NCBI RefSeq assembly: GCF_014192395.1 | Contig: NZ_JACHXW010000006.1 | Location: 1-64,000 of the forward strand | Direction of reading: 5' to 3' | Length of the DNA stretch: 64,000 nt | Source: Paenibacillus endophyticus | GTDB lineage: Bacteria > Bacillota > Bacilli > Paenibacillales > Paenibacillaceae | Shown here: positions 1 to 9,507 of the stretch, piece after piece | How the letters are laid out: each line of letters starts with the position of its first letter | Numbering within the stretch: the first letter of the stretch is position 1 | The notes under the pieces: model-generated | Database searches by the model: none | Told to the model about the DNA's origin: nothing | The model's input: only the letters and a program-made list of their open reading frames with translations | Translations under genes and position numbers: made by a program

Positions 1-89
1 CCCCTTGAAGACGACGAGGTTGATAGGTTCGGGGTGGAAGCACAGCAATGTGTGTAGCTGACGAATACTAATCGGTCGAGGGCTTATCC
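1..89 (+). rRNA. 23S ribosomal RNA, 3' end (partial)
   Basis: The first ~89 bases match the conserved 3' end of bacterial 23S rRNA, including the GACGAATACTAATCGGTCGA block close to the terminus. The gene enters from the left edge. The exact 3' end is estimated from the usual end of the family, so it may be off by a few bases. No 5S rRNA follows before the tRNA cluster. Confidence 0.95.
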
Positions 90-265
90 TAAACACGTTT
101 ACTCGGGCCCATACATCCGGTAGACAGCAGCAGTAAAGGTTCAGCAACCTTATCTTTCGTATCCAGTTTTCAGGGCGCAAACACCTTGAAGGAATTTACT
201 TGGATCCATGTTGAGGAAACTCAGGAATTAGATGCAGCGTAAATTCAAATATATGCAACAATTGA
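90..265 (+). other. rRNA-tRNA spacer without 5S rRNA
   Basis: Transcribed spacer between the 23S end and the first tRNA. No 5S-like sequence (about 115 nt, with its conserved arms) can be found here. I see no ORF and no T-tailed hairpin, so the tRNAs are probably read from the rRNA operon promoter. Confidence 0.6.
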
Positions 266-344
<79 letters not shown>

Positions 345-383
345 CCTTGGTTTCACTTTCGGATTTTATCCGAGCTTACATAT

Positions 384-460
384 GGAGCTGTGGTGTAGTG
401 GCCCAACATGCCTGCCTGTCACGCAGGAGACCGCGGGTTCGAATCCCGTCAGCTCCGCCA
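384..460 (+). tRNA. tRNA-Asp (GTC)
   Basis: Acceptor stem GGAGCTG/CAGCTCC, GTC anticodon in a seven-base loop, GGTTCGAATCC T arm and encoded CCA. Second tRNA of the post-rRNA cluster. Confidence 0.96.
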
Positions 461-490
461 TTTTAACAAAAGTGAACGAAAAATAGATGT

Positions 491-565
491 TGGGGATTAG
501 CCAAGCGGTAAGGCAACGGACTTTGACTCCGTCATTCTCAGGTTCGATCCCTGAATCCCCAGCCA
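491..565 (+). tRNA. tRNA-Gln (TTG)
   Basis: Acceptor stem TGGGGAT/ATCCCCA, anticodon TTG, T arm GGTTCGATCC and encoded CCA. Third tRNA of the cluster. Confidence 0.96.
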
Positions 566-597
566 CTTTCTTTAAAGCGGCTGGTATTTGTAATTGC

Positions 598-677
598 GCG
601 CGTATGGCGGAATTGGCAGACGCACTAGACTTAGGATCTAACGGGCGACCGTGGGGGTTCAAGTCCCTCTACGCGCA
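598..677 (+). tRNA. tRNA-Leu (TAG)
   Basis: Class II tRNA with acceptor stem GCGCGTA/TACGCGC, anticodon TAG and a short variable arm. The 3' end reads ATCA, so CCA is not encoded, unlike its three neighbours, and must be added post-transcriptionally. The top pair of the anticodon stem is a C-A mismatch. Confidence 0.93.
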
Positions 678-690
678 TCATACGATGGAA

Positions 691-720
691 AAGTCCTTGC
701 TGAGCAAGGGCTTTTTTTTT
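691..720 (+). terminator. Terminator of the rRNA-tRNA operon
   Basis: Arms AAGTCCTTGC and GCAAGGGCTT (one G-U pair) around a TGA loop, followed by nine T residues. This ends the rRNA/tRNA transcript. Confidence 0.92.
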
Positions 721-1020
721 GCTTTTAACCATACACATTGAATGCGCTCGGGATGGTTCTTTAGCGTTTTTTTGCGTTATACGGAGCTATCTTCGATTAG
801 TAGGGCTGAAAAATGAGGTTAGTCAGGTTGTTTTGCCCTCTCATTTACGTGATTATGAAAGCATCAGCTTAGACTTACAGACGGAATATTGGCAAGGCAA
901 GCTGCGCTTAAACGGAAAAGAATAGAGGTGAATTAATGACGGGAACCTAAACGGTTATTCGGTAGTCTCGAAATGACAGCGCATACATTGCAGCAATCGT
1001 TTACAACCACTATAGCTATG
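721..1020. other. Intergenic region, possible gene remnant
   Basis: No intact gene is visible. A short open stretch ending with a stop at 923-925 (reading ...LPSHLRDYESISLDL...) has amino-acid-like composition but no ribosome site. It could be a decayed C-terminus. A weak cre-like sequence lies at about 991-1006 just upstream of the GH5-like gene; it has three mismatches to the CcpA consensus, so I give it little weight. Confidence 0.35.
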
Positions 1021-1030
1021 GGAGGATATC

Positions 1031-4000
1031 ATGAAAACGAACTTTACAAGCAAGCGGTATTTGCTCTTATGTTTTATGTCATTAATGCTATTCGTAACCA
1101 TTCTGCCAGCAGGATTAGGATTGAATGCGACGACCGTTGCCGCTGCAACGGCCTTTTCGAATGTTTCAGTCAATACGACTACGCCTGCCGTATATGGAAA
1201 GTACGAAATCCAGTTTGATTTGAGCAGCACGTATTCCAATCCTTTTAACCCGGATGAGGTGGATGTCAAAGCTTATTTTACGACGCCTACCGGTCAGACG
1301 GAGGTTATGCCAGGCTTTTATAACAAAGCGTCCTCACCGAAATGGGCGGTTCGTTACTCGCCGAGACAGATGGGCTCGCACAGCGTCGTCATTCAAGTGA
1401 CTGACGGGAGCGGAACGGGACAGTCGAGCGTTCTTACGTTCACTGCGGGCAGCGCTGGCACGAATCGCGGCTTCATGGGTACGAGCGGAAGCCGCTTCGT
1501 TGACAGCTATGGCAAGCAGTTGACGCTGCTTGGCAGCAACTATGCCTGGAACGCGAATACGATCCTGGATGAGCTGCCTAGGTATAAGGATGCGAAAATG
1601 AACATTATGCGTGTATGGTATACGTGCTGGTGGAACAACTATGCGCCGGAATGGGGACCGATCACGACAACACAAAACGGGATTACGATGTCCTATGACG
1701 GGATTGGCAAATATCAGCTAGAGAATCAGGCTCGCATGGACGAATTGATTGAGGAAGCCGCAGACAATGACGTGTACATCATGTTGACGCTGAACAGCTT
1801 CGGCGATTTCTACTATGATTGGCCGATGAATGCTTACAGCACGGCTAACGGCGGTCCATCGTATTGGACAGAGAACAATACGGACTTTTGGACGAACGCT
1901 ACGGCAATCAGTTACCAGAAGAAGCTGCTTCGCTATGTGTTCGCAAGATGGGGCTACAGCAGAAGCCTCGGCATGATGGAGTATTGGAATGAGTCGGACA
2001 ATCGCGTGGATACGAGCGCCGCGAACCGCAGCAGCTGGCATAGCTCCGTCGACACGTATTGGAAGAGCCTCGACTTCTACAATCGTCCGACAACAACGAG
2101 CTTTGCATGGAAGGATCATGAGGAGTTCAACCAACCAACCTGGGAAACCTTGAATACGCTGGATACGACAAACTTTCATATGTATGACGGCTCCTCATCG
2201 GCGCTGAACAAATGGGAGGCGGAGCTGAAGCATTTTATTGAAGATTTTGACGAAAGACCAGCCTTTGTCGGCGAATACGGCAGTACGCATTCCGATAATT
2301 CCTCGGACCCGAATTTGCCTCGCTTTATGCATGACGGCTTATGGGGGCCGATATTCAGAGCCGGAGCCGCAGGGGGCAACCTTTGGTGGATTTTTGAGAA
2401 CGGCTTCGATATTCCGGCAAGCTACAAAACAATCTATACGGCTTTGGCAAATTTCATCCAACCCGAGGAGCAGCATCTGATCAATATGCCGCATGTGGAT
2501 TACGGCGCGCAGTCCAACTCCACAAAGGTCGGTGGATATAAAAATGGTGATCGAGCGCTGCTTTGGATAAATGACTCGACCGCTAACCACACGGTAAGCA
2601 GTCCGCGAACGGTAAGCGGCATGTCGTTCAATGTACCGGCTATGAATCCGGGTACTTACGATATTTTGTATTACAACACGGTAACAGGTGCCACTATCTC
2701 GACGACGACGGCAACCGTGGTGAGCGGAGTAGGCAACCTTGCCTTAAGCGCGATCCCGTCCTTTAACCGCGACATTGCGGTTAAGGCAGTCCGCCAAGGC
2801 AGCGAGGTGCCGGATACACAGGCTCCGACGGCTCCCTCAGCTCTTGCCGTACAGGTGAAAACAGACACGACTGTCAGCTTGTCGTGGACGGGTTCGACGG
2901 ACAACGTAGCCGTGACCGGTTACGACGTTTATAGGGGCGGTGTACTGACAGGCTCTACTTCAGGCGCAACGAGCTTCGTCGTAACAGGCTTGACGGCAAG
3001 CACGGCCTATAGCTTCACGGTGAAAGCGAAGGATTTCGCAGGCAATCAATCGGCAGCGAGCAGCGCGCTGAGCGTGACGACAAACGCGCCGCCTCCGCCG
3101 GACACGCAAACGCCTACTGTTCCAGGGAGCTTAGCTTCCCCAACAAAGACGGATAAGACCGTCAGCTTAACCTGGAGTGCTTCAAGCGATAATGTAGGCG
3201 TTACCGCCTATGACATTTTCCGGGGAGGAACACTCGCTGGCTCCTCAAGCGCAGGGGTGCTAGCTTTCACGGATACAGGATTAACGCCATTAACTTCCTA
3301 TGTATATACGGTTAAAGCAAGGGATGCGGCAGGGAACAGCTCGGCGGCGAGCAGTGCGCTCACCATTACGACGCTTCCGCTTATCGCTCCAAATTTGCTG
3401 CAGAACCCAGGTTTTGATCAGGATGACGGCTGGGGAAGGCCGAACCAATGGACTTGCGAGCAAACCTTTTACTGTACGCGGGATACCTCCGTTAAACGTA
3501 ACGGTTCAGGCTCCTTCAAGCTAAGCGGCAATTCAGGCGCATGGTTCGGTGTCTATCAGGACGTTGCTGCGAGCGCGGGCAATACCTACACCTTTGAGGG
3601 CTATTTGAATATCGCAAGCGCAACGAAAGCAGAAGCAACCATCCGCTTCATGAATAGTACTGGTACGGAATTGTCCAGCCACTCCGTTGCCAATTATAAC
3701 GGGACAGCGACGACTACTGGATTCGTGCCGATGAGCGGGGCGTTCACGGCACCGGCGAATACGGCTACTGCAAGAGTATACGTATATTTGCGCGACTTAA
3801 ACGGAACGGTTTATCTGGATGACTTTTATTTGTCGAGCAGTGCAGATGGAGGCTCAGGCGGCGGTGACACGGTTGCGCCTACCGCACCGGCAGGGTTGAC
3901 TTCACCTTCGAAGACAGCAACTTCCGTAAATTTAAGCTGGACGGCTTCGACAGACAATGTTGGCGTAACGGGTTATGAGGTGTATCGCGGTTCAACGCTT

Positions 4001-5173
4001 GCCGGCACGACAACGGGCGCTACGACGCTGCAGGTGACGGGCTTAACGGCAAATACCGCTTATAGCTTCACGGTGAAAGCGAAGGACGCGGCAGGCAACC
4101 TGTCTGCGGCAAGCAATACGCTTAGCGTGACAACGAATGCGGCCGCGGATACGCAGGCACCAACCGCACCAACAGGGTTAACGTCGCCATCGAAGACGGC
4201 AACTTCCGTAAACTTAAGCTGGACCGCATCGACGGACAATGTAGCCGTTACGGGTTATGAGGTGTATCGCGGTTCAACGCTTACCGGCACGACAACGGGC
4301 GCCACAACGCTGCAGGTGACGGGATTGACGGCAAATACCGCTTATAGCTTTACGGTGAAAGCGAATGATGCGGCAGGCAACCTGTCTGCGGCAAGCAATA
4401 CGCTCAGCGTGACAACGAATGCGGCTGCGGATACGCAAGCGCCAAGCGCGCCAACTGGACTGACGGCGCCTTCGAAGACTGACACGACCGTCAATTTAAG
4501 CTGGACGGCATCAACGGACAACGTAGGCGTTACGGGCTATGAAGTCTATCGCGGAGCGACGCTCGCCGGTACAACAACAGGTGCCACGACGCTGCAAGTA
4601 ACCGGCCTAACGGCAAATACCGCTTATAGCTTCACGGTGAAAGCGAAAGATGCGGCAGGCAACCTGTCTGCGGCAAGCAGTGCGCTGAGCATCACGACAA
4701 ACGCTGCGACAGCGGGCAATCTGCTCATAAATCCAGGCTTTGAGACAGATGACGGCTCAGGGAAGCCTGCGACATGGGTTTATGAGCAGCCTTATTATGT
4801 GTCCCGTGACACGAGCGTTAAACAATCAGGAGCGGCATCATTGCGCTTAGACGGATCAACGGGTCCATGGCATGCTTGGTACCAGGATGTAAATGCATCC
4901 GCGGGCAGCACGTATGCTTTTAGCGGATCGGTCAATATTGCGGCTAATAACGGATCATCGCTTTATTTCAAGCTGCAATTCCTGAATTCGGCTGGCTCAG
5001 TCCTCAGCGAGAGCACGTTAGCAACATACTCGGGTACGACAACCAGCGGCTTCGAGAATGTGAGCGGTACGGCAACGGCTCCAGCGAGCACAGCTAAGGT
5101 TAGAGTATATACGTATTTCACGGACATGAGAGGAACGTTCTATTTTGATAACTATTCCTTAACAAGCTCATAG
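1031..5173 (+). CDS. Secreted multidomain GH5-like glycoside hydrolase
   Basis: Extracellular polysaccharide hydrolase of 1380 residues. A signal peptide (about 1-39, ending VAAATA) is followed by an Ig-like DUF5060-type domain (~40-150) and a (beta/alpha)8 GH5-like catalytic domain (~150-480). E321 in the WNE motif is the candidate acid/base and E415 in VGEYGS the candidate nucleophile. Then come fibronectin-III domains (~593-682, 695-785), a jelly-roll CBM-like domain (~787-935), three more Fn3 repeats (~945-1225) and a second CBM-like domain (~1228-1380). GGAGG at 1021-1025 fixes the ATG. The gene has its own terminator. Its place before a GH42 enzyme and an ABC importer suggests it makes oligosaccharides for import. 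The substrate (beta-mannan, galactan or other beta-glycan) cannot be told from sequence. The Fn3 repeats 3-5 are nearly identical at DNA level. Confidence 0.85.
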   Translation: MKTNFTSKRYLLLCFMSLMLFVTILPAGLGLNATTVAAATAFSNVSVNTTTPAVYGKYEIQFDLSSTYSNPFNPDEVDVKAYFTTPTGQTEVMPGFYNKASSPKWAVRYSPRQMGSHSVVIQVTDGSGTGQSSVLTFTAGSAGTNRGFMGTSGSRFVDSYGKQLTLLGSNYAWNANTILDELPRYKDAKMNIMRVWYTCWWNNYAPEWGPITTTQNGITMSYDGIGKYQLENQARMDELIEEAADNDVYIMLTLNSFGDFYYDWPMNAYSTANGGPSYWTENNTDFWTNATAISYQKKLLRYVFARWGYSRSLGMMEYWNESDNRVDTSAANRSSWHSSVDTYWKSLDFYNRPTTTSFAWKDHEEFNQPTWETLNTLDTTNFHMYDGSSSALNKWEAELKHFIEDFDERPAFVGEYGSTHSDNSSDPNLPRFMHDGLWGPIFRAGAAGGNLWWIFENGFDIPASYKTIYTALANFIQPEEQHLINMPHVDYGAQSNSTKVGGYKNGDRALLWINDSTANHTVSSPRTVSGMSFNVPAMNPGTYDILYYNTVTGATISTTTATVVSGVGNLALSAIPSFNRDIAVKAVRQGSEVPDTQAPTAPSALAVQVKTDTTVSLSWTGSTDNVAVTGYDVYRGGVLTGSTSGATSFVVTGLTASTAYSFTVKAKDFAGNQSAASSALSVTTNAPPPPDTQTPTVPGSLASPTKTDKTVSLTWSASSDNVGVTAYDIFRGGTLAGSSSAGVLAFTDTGLTPLTSYVYTVKARDAAGNSSAASSALTITTLPLIAPNLLQNPGFDQDDGWGRPNQWTCEQTFYCTRDTSVKRNGSGSFKLSGNSGAWFGVYQDVAASAGNTYTFEGYLNIASATKAEATIRFMNSTGTELSSHSVANYNGTATTTGFVPMSGAFTAPANTATARVYVYLRDLNGTVYLDDFYLSSSADGGSGGGDTVAPTAPAGLTSPSKTATSVNLSWTASTDNVGVTGYEVYRGSTLAGTTTGATTLQVTGLTANTAYSFTVKAKDAAGNLSAASNTLSVTTNAAADTQAPTAPTGLTSPSKTATSVNLSWTASTDNVAVTGYEVYRGSTLTGTTTGATTLQVTGLTANTAYSFTVKANDAAGNLSAASNTLSVTTNAAADTQAPSAPTGLTAPSKTDTTVNLSWTASTDNVGVTGYEVYRGATLAGTTTGATTLQVTGLTANTAYSFTVKAKDAAGNLSAASSALSITTNAATAGNLLINPGFETDDGSGKPATWVYEQPYYVSRDTSVKQSGAASLRLDGSTGPWHAWYQDVNASAGSTYAFSGSVNIAANNGSSLYFKLQFLNSAGSVLSESTLATYSGTTTSGFENVSGTATAPASTAKVRVYTYFTDMRGTFYFDNYSLTSS

Positions 5174-5179
5174 GAAAGA

Positions 5180-5214
5180 AGCGCCCGGCGAGCCTGTCTC
5201 GCTGGGCGCTTTTT
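5180..5214 (+). terminator. Terminator after the GH5-like gene
   Basis: AGCGCCCgGCGAG / CTCGCtGGGCGCT stem with CCTGT loop, followed by TTTTT. It separates the secreted hydrolase from the GH42 gene. Confidence 0.92.
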
Positions 5215-5352
5215 AGGTTGCATGCTTTGGTACAAAAGGATGTCTAGTTTGACGGGTCATATTAGCGTTTTCGACGCTTACAACGGTCAAGATCATCCGA
5301 TATACTGGTCGGTGCGAGCGATAAGAGCAAGGACTTTAAGGAGGATGCAGGC

Positions 5353-7389
5353 ATGTTATTCGGCGCATGTTATTACCCCGAGCATTGGGAGCAGGAGCGT
5401 TGGGAGACCGACGCCAGGCTTATGAAGGAGGCAGGCTTTAACGTTGTCCGATTGGCGGAGTTTGCCTGGATTCGCATGGAGCCCGAAGAGGGCAGGTATG
5501 AATTCGAATGGCTGGACCAGGCAATCGCGCTATTCGGTCATTATGATATTCAGGTCATCCTCGGAACGCCGACGGCAGGCCCGCCTAAATGGCTGATGGA
5601 TAAGCATCCCGATATGTATCAGCAGGACTACCAAGGCCATGTCCGCGGGTTCGGAACAAGACGTCATTACTGCGCCAACAATCTGAATTACCAAGGATAT
5701 ACGAACAAGATCGTAACGCGAATGGCAGAGCAATACCGGGAGCATCCAAACGTAATCGGCTGGCAAATCGACAACGAGCTGGGAGCGATTGACACGGCCC
5801 GCTGTTACTGCGGCAATTGCAGGTTGGCTTTCATCGCTTGGCTGCAGCAAAGGTATGGGTCATTAGAGCAGTTAAATGAAGAGTGGGGAACGATCTTCTC
5901 CAGTCAATCCTATACGAGCTGGGAGCAGCTGCATCTGCCCGCTTATTCGGTGCATCAAGGGCATAATCCGGGCCTGGCGCTTGATTTCAGGCGCTTCAGC
6001 TCCGATTCCGTCGTGAAGTATCAGCAGCTGCAGTTGGATATTTTGCGCAGCCTGTGCCCGTCCACGCAGCCGATTACGACGAATATGATGGGCAGCTTCA
6101 ACGATTTGGATTATTATGATCTCGCCGCTCCGCTGGATATCGTATCGCTGGATATTTATCCGATTATGAAGCGAGTGCCGGAAGAAAGAGCTTTCCGGAC
6201 GGGGCTTAATCATGACACGATGCGCGGGCTGAAGGGTCAAAACTTTTGGGTGCTGGAGCATCAGAGCGGCGCACCCTGCACCTATGCGATGTCCTCCACG
6301 CCAAGGCCGGGCGAGCTTAGAAGATGGACCTACCAGTCCATTGCCCGCGGTGCGGATGCTATCGTTTATTTCCGCTGGCGTACGCTGACGTATGCCTTGG
6401 AGGAATTCTGGCATGGCATTCTGCAGCATCACGGAGAGCCCGGCAGACGGTTCGAGGAGGTTAAGCAAGTTGGGCAGGAGCTTCGTGCTATCTCGCCGCT
6501 GCTAGCGGGAACGACCGTGAAAGCAAAGGTTGCCATGCTCAAATGCTTCCACAACGAATGGGCATTCGAGCTGCAGCCTCATGCGAGCGGCTATGAATAC
6601 AAGGAGCATCAGGCACAATATTACCGTTATTTTCATGAGCGGAACATACAGGTGGATATTATTTCGCCAGACGCAAGCTTTGACGGGTATGAGCTGCTCA
6701 TTATACCGAATCTCATGATGGCACGGGAGGAGGCGACGAAGCGAATCCATGCGTTCACCGAGCGCGGCGGGACGATTGTCATGGACTTCCGGGCAGGTGC
6801 CAAGGAATGGAACAACCGGATGCTGCCTCAAAGGCTGCCGGGGTTATATGCTGATTTGCTAGGCATATCCATTGACGATTATGGCATTATCGAGGAGGAC
6901 CTATCCATTGGCCTGCTTGAATCGGAAGCGGAAGCGGCTGCAGCAAGCGATTCGGCAGCCTATCCGGGCGAAGCGGCGACTTGGTACGACGTTATCGAGC
7001 TTAAGGGCGCTGAGCCGCTGCTGCTGTTTGCCAATGATTATTTTGCCGGTCAGCCAGCGGTAACTCGCAATCGTTACGGGCAAGGGACGGCCTATTATCT
7101 AGCAACGGAGCTTGATCCTGCTTCCTTGCATGGCTTGTTTCAATCGATATGCGCAGACCTTAACCTCGAACCAGTGCTGCCAGGATTGCCGAGCGGCGTA
7201 GAAGCGATTTGCCGTATGCGGGAAGAGGGCGAGCAGAGGTCGGAAGTCATTTTCGTGATCAACCATAGCCGCGTTGACGCTGCTTTTACGCTTGACCGTA
7301 GCTATGCAGACGCAATGACGGGTACGGAAATCTCAGGCGTGGTAGTACTGGAGCCGAATGGCGTGCTCGTGCTGTGTTCTACCGGTTAA
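5353..7389 (+). CDS. Beta-galactosidase, GH42 family
   Basis: Intracellular retaining beta-galactosidase of 678 residues, the usual GH42 length, with no signal peptide. The N-terminal TIM barrel begins GACYYPEHW. E142 in the DNELG motif is the candidate acid/base and E302 in WVLEHQSG the candidate nucleophile. Cysteines C108 (HYCANN) and those in RCYCGNC resemble the structural zinc cluster of many GH42 enzymes. A trimerisation domain (~390-600) and a small C-terminal beta domain follow. GGAGG at 5340-5344 lies 8 nt before the ATG. With the adjacent importer it likely cleaves imported galacto-oligosaccharides. GH42 enzymes also include alpha-L-arabinopyranosidases, so exact specificity is open. 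Confidence 0.9.
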   Translation: MLFGACYYPEHWEQERWETDARLMKEAGFNVVRLAEFAWIRMEPEEGRYEFEWLDQAIALFGHYDIQVILGTPTAGPPKWLMDKHPDMYQQDYQGHVRGFGTRRHYCANNLNYQGYTNKIVTRMAEQYREHPNVIGWQIDNELGAIDTARCYCGNCRLAFIAWLQQRYGSLEQLNEEWGTIFSSQSYTSWEQLHLPAYSVHQGHNPGLALDFRRFSSDSVVKYQQLQLDILRSLCPSTQPITTNMMGSFNDLDYYDLAAPLDIVSLDIYPIMKRVPEERAFRTGLNHDTMRGLKGQNFWVLEHQSGAPCTYAMSSTPRPGELRRWTYQSIARGADAIVYFRWRTLTYALEEFWHGILQHHGEPGRRFEEVKQVGQELRAISPLLAGTTVKAKVAMLKCFHNEWAFELQPHASGYEYKEHQAQYYRYFHERNIQVDIISPDASFDGYELLIIPNLMMAREEATKRIHAFTERGGTIVMDFRAGAKEWNNRMLPQRLPGLYADLLGISIDDYGIIEEDLSIGLLESEAEAAAASDSAAYPGEAATWYDVIELKGAEPLLLFANDYFAGQPAVTRNRYGQGTAYYLATELDPASLHGLFQSICADLNLEPVLPGLPSGVEAICRMREEGEQRSEVIFVINHSRVDAAFTLDRSYADAMTGTEISGVVVLEPNGVLVLCSTG

Positions 7390-7397
7390 TGGGCTTG

Positions 7398-7443
7398 AAA
7401 AGGGCAGACGCTTGGTTGGTTAACCGTGCGGCTGCTCTTTTTT
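7398..7443 (+). terminator. Terminator after the GH42 gene
   Basis: Imperfect long hairpin: AAAAGGGCAG pairs with CTGCTCTTTT, with an inner GGTT/AACC helix, followed by a T run. Probably a terminator, perhaps leaky into the importer operon. Confidence 0.65.
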
Positions 7444-7471
7444 GTAGGGTGAGGAGAACGTGTTTCTAAGG

Positions 7472-7500
7472 TTGTTGGGTGGAGGCTCTGCTTGCATAAT
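7472..7500 (+). promoter_or_regulatory. Candidate sigma-A promoter of the importer operon
   Basis: A CATAAT -10 (7495-7500) lies 17 nt after a weak -35, TTGTTG (7472-7477). It would start transcription near 7507, just before the cre site at 7516-7531. If so, the possible TTG start at 7492 would be untranscribed and the ATG at 7549 the true start. Confidence 0.45.
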
Positions 7501-7515
7501 AAAGATAGATTCACT

Positions 7516-7531
7516 TCGAAAACGGTTACAA
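7516..7531 (+). promoter_or_regulatory. CcpA catabolite-response element (cre)
   Basis: TCGAAAACGGTTACAA fits the Firmicute cre consensus WTGNAARCGNWWWCAW at 15 of 16 positions; only the second base differs. It lies just downstream of the candidate promoter and upstream of the first permease ATG, the roadblock position typical of CcpA-repressed sugar operons. This implies glucose repression of the importer. Confidence 0.65.
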
Positions 7532-7548
7532 GGAAGGTGCAAAAAAAG

Positions 7549-8514
7549 ATGTCCAAAGCAACCGAGCAGATTAAGCTCGCCTCTTATTTACCTCAAGCAA
7601 AGCGGCGCGGCTTCTTCGGAAAGCTAATCAAACAACAGCAGCTGCTCATCATGTCAGTGCCCTTTGTGCTGATCGCGCTCGTATTTTCCTACGGTCCGCT
7701 GTGGGGATGGATTATGGCATTCCAGGATTACAAGATTGGCAAAGGGGTGTTAGGCAGCTCTTTCGTAGGCTTCGACAATTTCGTCAAAATTTTTCAAGAT
7801 GAGCAATTTTATTTCGTGATGCGAAACACGCTGGCGATGAGCTTTATGGGATTGATCGCAAGCTTTGTCGGTTCCATTGTGCTGGCGCTGCTCCTGAATG
7901 AGGTAAGGAAAACATTTTTCAAAAGAGCGATCCAAACGATTACGTATATTCCCCATTTCGTATCCTGGGTCGTTATCGCAAACGTCGTGACGTTTTTTCT
8001 TTCGCCGGATGGCGGCTTGCTTAACGTGATCATGATGAAGCTTAAGCTGATTAACGAGCCGATCTACTTCATGATCAAGGGGGAGTGGTTCTGGATTATC
8101 CATACGCTGGCGAGTTTGTGGAAGGAGCTGGGGTGGAGCACCATTATCTACCTGGCGGTGCTTATGGGACTTAATCCGGAGCATTACGAGGCAGCCGAGA
8201 TGGATGGCGCCAGCCGGTTCCGCAAAATGTGGCATATCTCGATTCCAGGGCTGATGCCCACGGCGATCCTGCTGCTGACGATGTCTATAGGCTGGGCGAT
8301 TAACAGCGGATTCGAATCCCAGTTCGTGCTTGGCAATCCGGCAGTCATAGAATATTCGGATGTCATCGATCTTTACGCGCTGCGGTATTCCACCCAGCTA
8401 AGCGACTATTCGTACGGCATGGCCATTAATATGTTCAAGTCCGTCATTAGCGTCCTGATGGTTCTGTCGGTTACCTATCTGGCGAAGAAGACGCAGCAGA
8501 GCCGATTGTTCTAA
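7549..8514 (+). CDS. Carbohydrate ABC transporter permease, LplB type
   Basis: First membrane subunit of a CUT1 sugar importer, 321 residues. An N-terminal cytoplasmic stretch is followed by six predicted membrane spans. The EAA loop with the signature EAAEMDGASRFRKMWHISIPG contacts the shared ATPase. The start was set at the ATG at 7549 (AAGGTG about 10 nt upstream) because a promoter and cre site appear just before it. An in-frame TTG at 7492 with GGAGG 6 nt upstream would add 19 residues and cannot be excluded. A second permease and a binding protein follow. No ATPase gene is in the window, as usual for this class, where a shared MsmX-like ATPase serves several importers. Confidence 0.9.
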   Translation: MSKATEQIKLASYLPQAKRRGFFGKLIKQQQLLIMSVPFVLIALVFSYGPLWGWIMAFQDYKIGKGVLGSSFVGFDNFVKIFQDEQFYFVMRNTLAMSFMGLIASFVGSIVLALLLNEVRKTFFKRAIQTITYIPHFVSWVVIANVVTFFLSPDGGLLNVIMMKLKLINEPIYFMIKGEWFWIIHTLASLWKELGWSTIIYLAVLMGLNPEHYEAAEMDGASRFRKMWHISIPGLMPTAILLLTMSIGWAINSGFESQFVLGNPAVIEYSDVIDLYALRYSTQLSDYSYGMAINMFKSVISVLMVLSVTYLAKKTQQSRLF

Positions 8515-8553
8515 TCGGAAGCATGGACGGCAGAAGGGAAAGGACGGAGAAGG

Positions 8554-9438
8554 ATGAAAGGAACAACATGGGGTGACCGTCTGTTTGACGGCTTTAACTA
8601 CACGCTGCTTGCCATACTCGGCTTTATAACGATTTACCCGTTCATCAACCTATTTGCGATCTCGCTCAATGACGCGCTTGATTCGCTAAGGGGAGGCATT
8701 TACTTCCTGCCCCGCAAGTTTTCGCTGCTGAACTACCAGATTATTTTTGAGCAGGGAGATTTGCTGAGGGCGACGATTATGTCGGTTACGAGGACCGTAG
8801 TTGGTACGGTTTGCGGGGTGCTTGCCACCGTTATGGTATCCTACACGCTTAGCCGCAAGGAATTTGTTCTGCGCAAGCCGCTCAACCTGATTTTGGTATT
8901 CACCCTGTTTATCAACGCGGGGCTGCTGCCGAGCTACATGTTAATTGTCAATTTGAATCTGATGAACAATTTCGCGGTTTATATTTTGCCATTGCTGATC
9001 AGCGCTTACAACATTATTATCGTGCGAAGCTATTTCGAGCAAATACCGGACGGCATGGTGGAATCGGCCAAAATAGACGGAGCCAGCGATTATCAAATCT
9101 TATTCCGGGTCATTATCCCGGTCAGCATGCCGGTCATTGCGACGATTACGCTTTTCATCGCCGTCATGCATTGGAACTCCTGGTTCGACAACTACTTATA
9201 CACAAGCGGCAATAAGGAGCTTAATTTGCTTCAGCTGGAGCTGATGAAAATATTGCTGACTTCGGTTAACGAGGTTGCCAACTCCTCAAATCCGACGAAC
9301 AGCGATGCGCTCAAAACGAATCCGGATGCGATTCGGGCGGCCATGACGATTATTGTAACGATGCCGATTTTATTCGTCTATCCGTTCCTGCAGCGTTATT
9401 TCGTAAAAGGGATCATGGTAGCTTCGATGAAAGAGTAG
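8554..9438 (+). CDS. Carbohydrate ABC transporter permease, LplC/YtcP type
   Basis: Second permease of the importer, 294 residues, with six predicted transmembrane segments and the EAA loop (ESAKIDGASDYQILFRVIIP). It ends in the typical GIMVASMKE tail of the LplC/YtcP group. GGAGAAGG lies just before the ATG, and it follows the first permease by 39 nt, so they are co-transcribed. It should pair with the upstream permease to form the channel for the sugar delivered by the lipoprotein encoded next. Confidence 0.92.
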   Translation: MKGTTWGDRLFDGFNYTLLAILGFITIYPFINLFAISLNDALDSLRGGIYFLPRKFSLLNYQIIFEQGDLLRATIMSVTRTVVGTVCGVLATVMVSYTLSRKEFVLRKPLNLILVFTLFINAGLLPSYMLIVNLNLMNNFAVYILPLLISAYNIIIVRSYFEQIPDGMVESAKIDGASDYQILFRVIIPVSMPVIATITLFIAVMHWNSWFDNYLYTSGNKELNLLQLELMKILLTSVNEVANSSNPTNSDALKTNPDAIRAAMTIIVTMPILFVYPFLQRYFVKGIMVASMKE

Positions 9439-9507
9439 CCAGGATATCTAACGGAGCGAAAGCTTCGATGATATAATTACAATCATTAGAATGAGAGGGA
9501 GTCTACA

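Noticed and set aside
366..741. Open frames overlapping the tRNA cluster
   Set aside because: They run through tRNA genes on both strands with no ribosome sites and are artefacts of tRNA sequence.
991..1006. cre site before the GH5-like gene
   Set aside because: Three mismatches to the consensus, including the R before the central CG, and no clear promoter; kept only as a remark.
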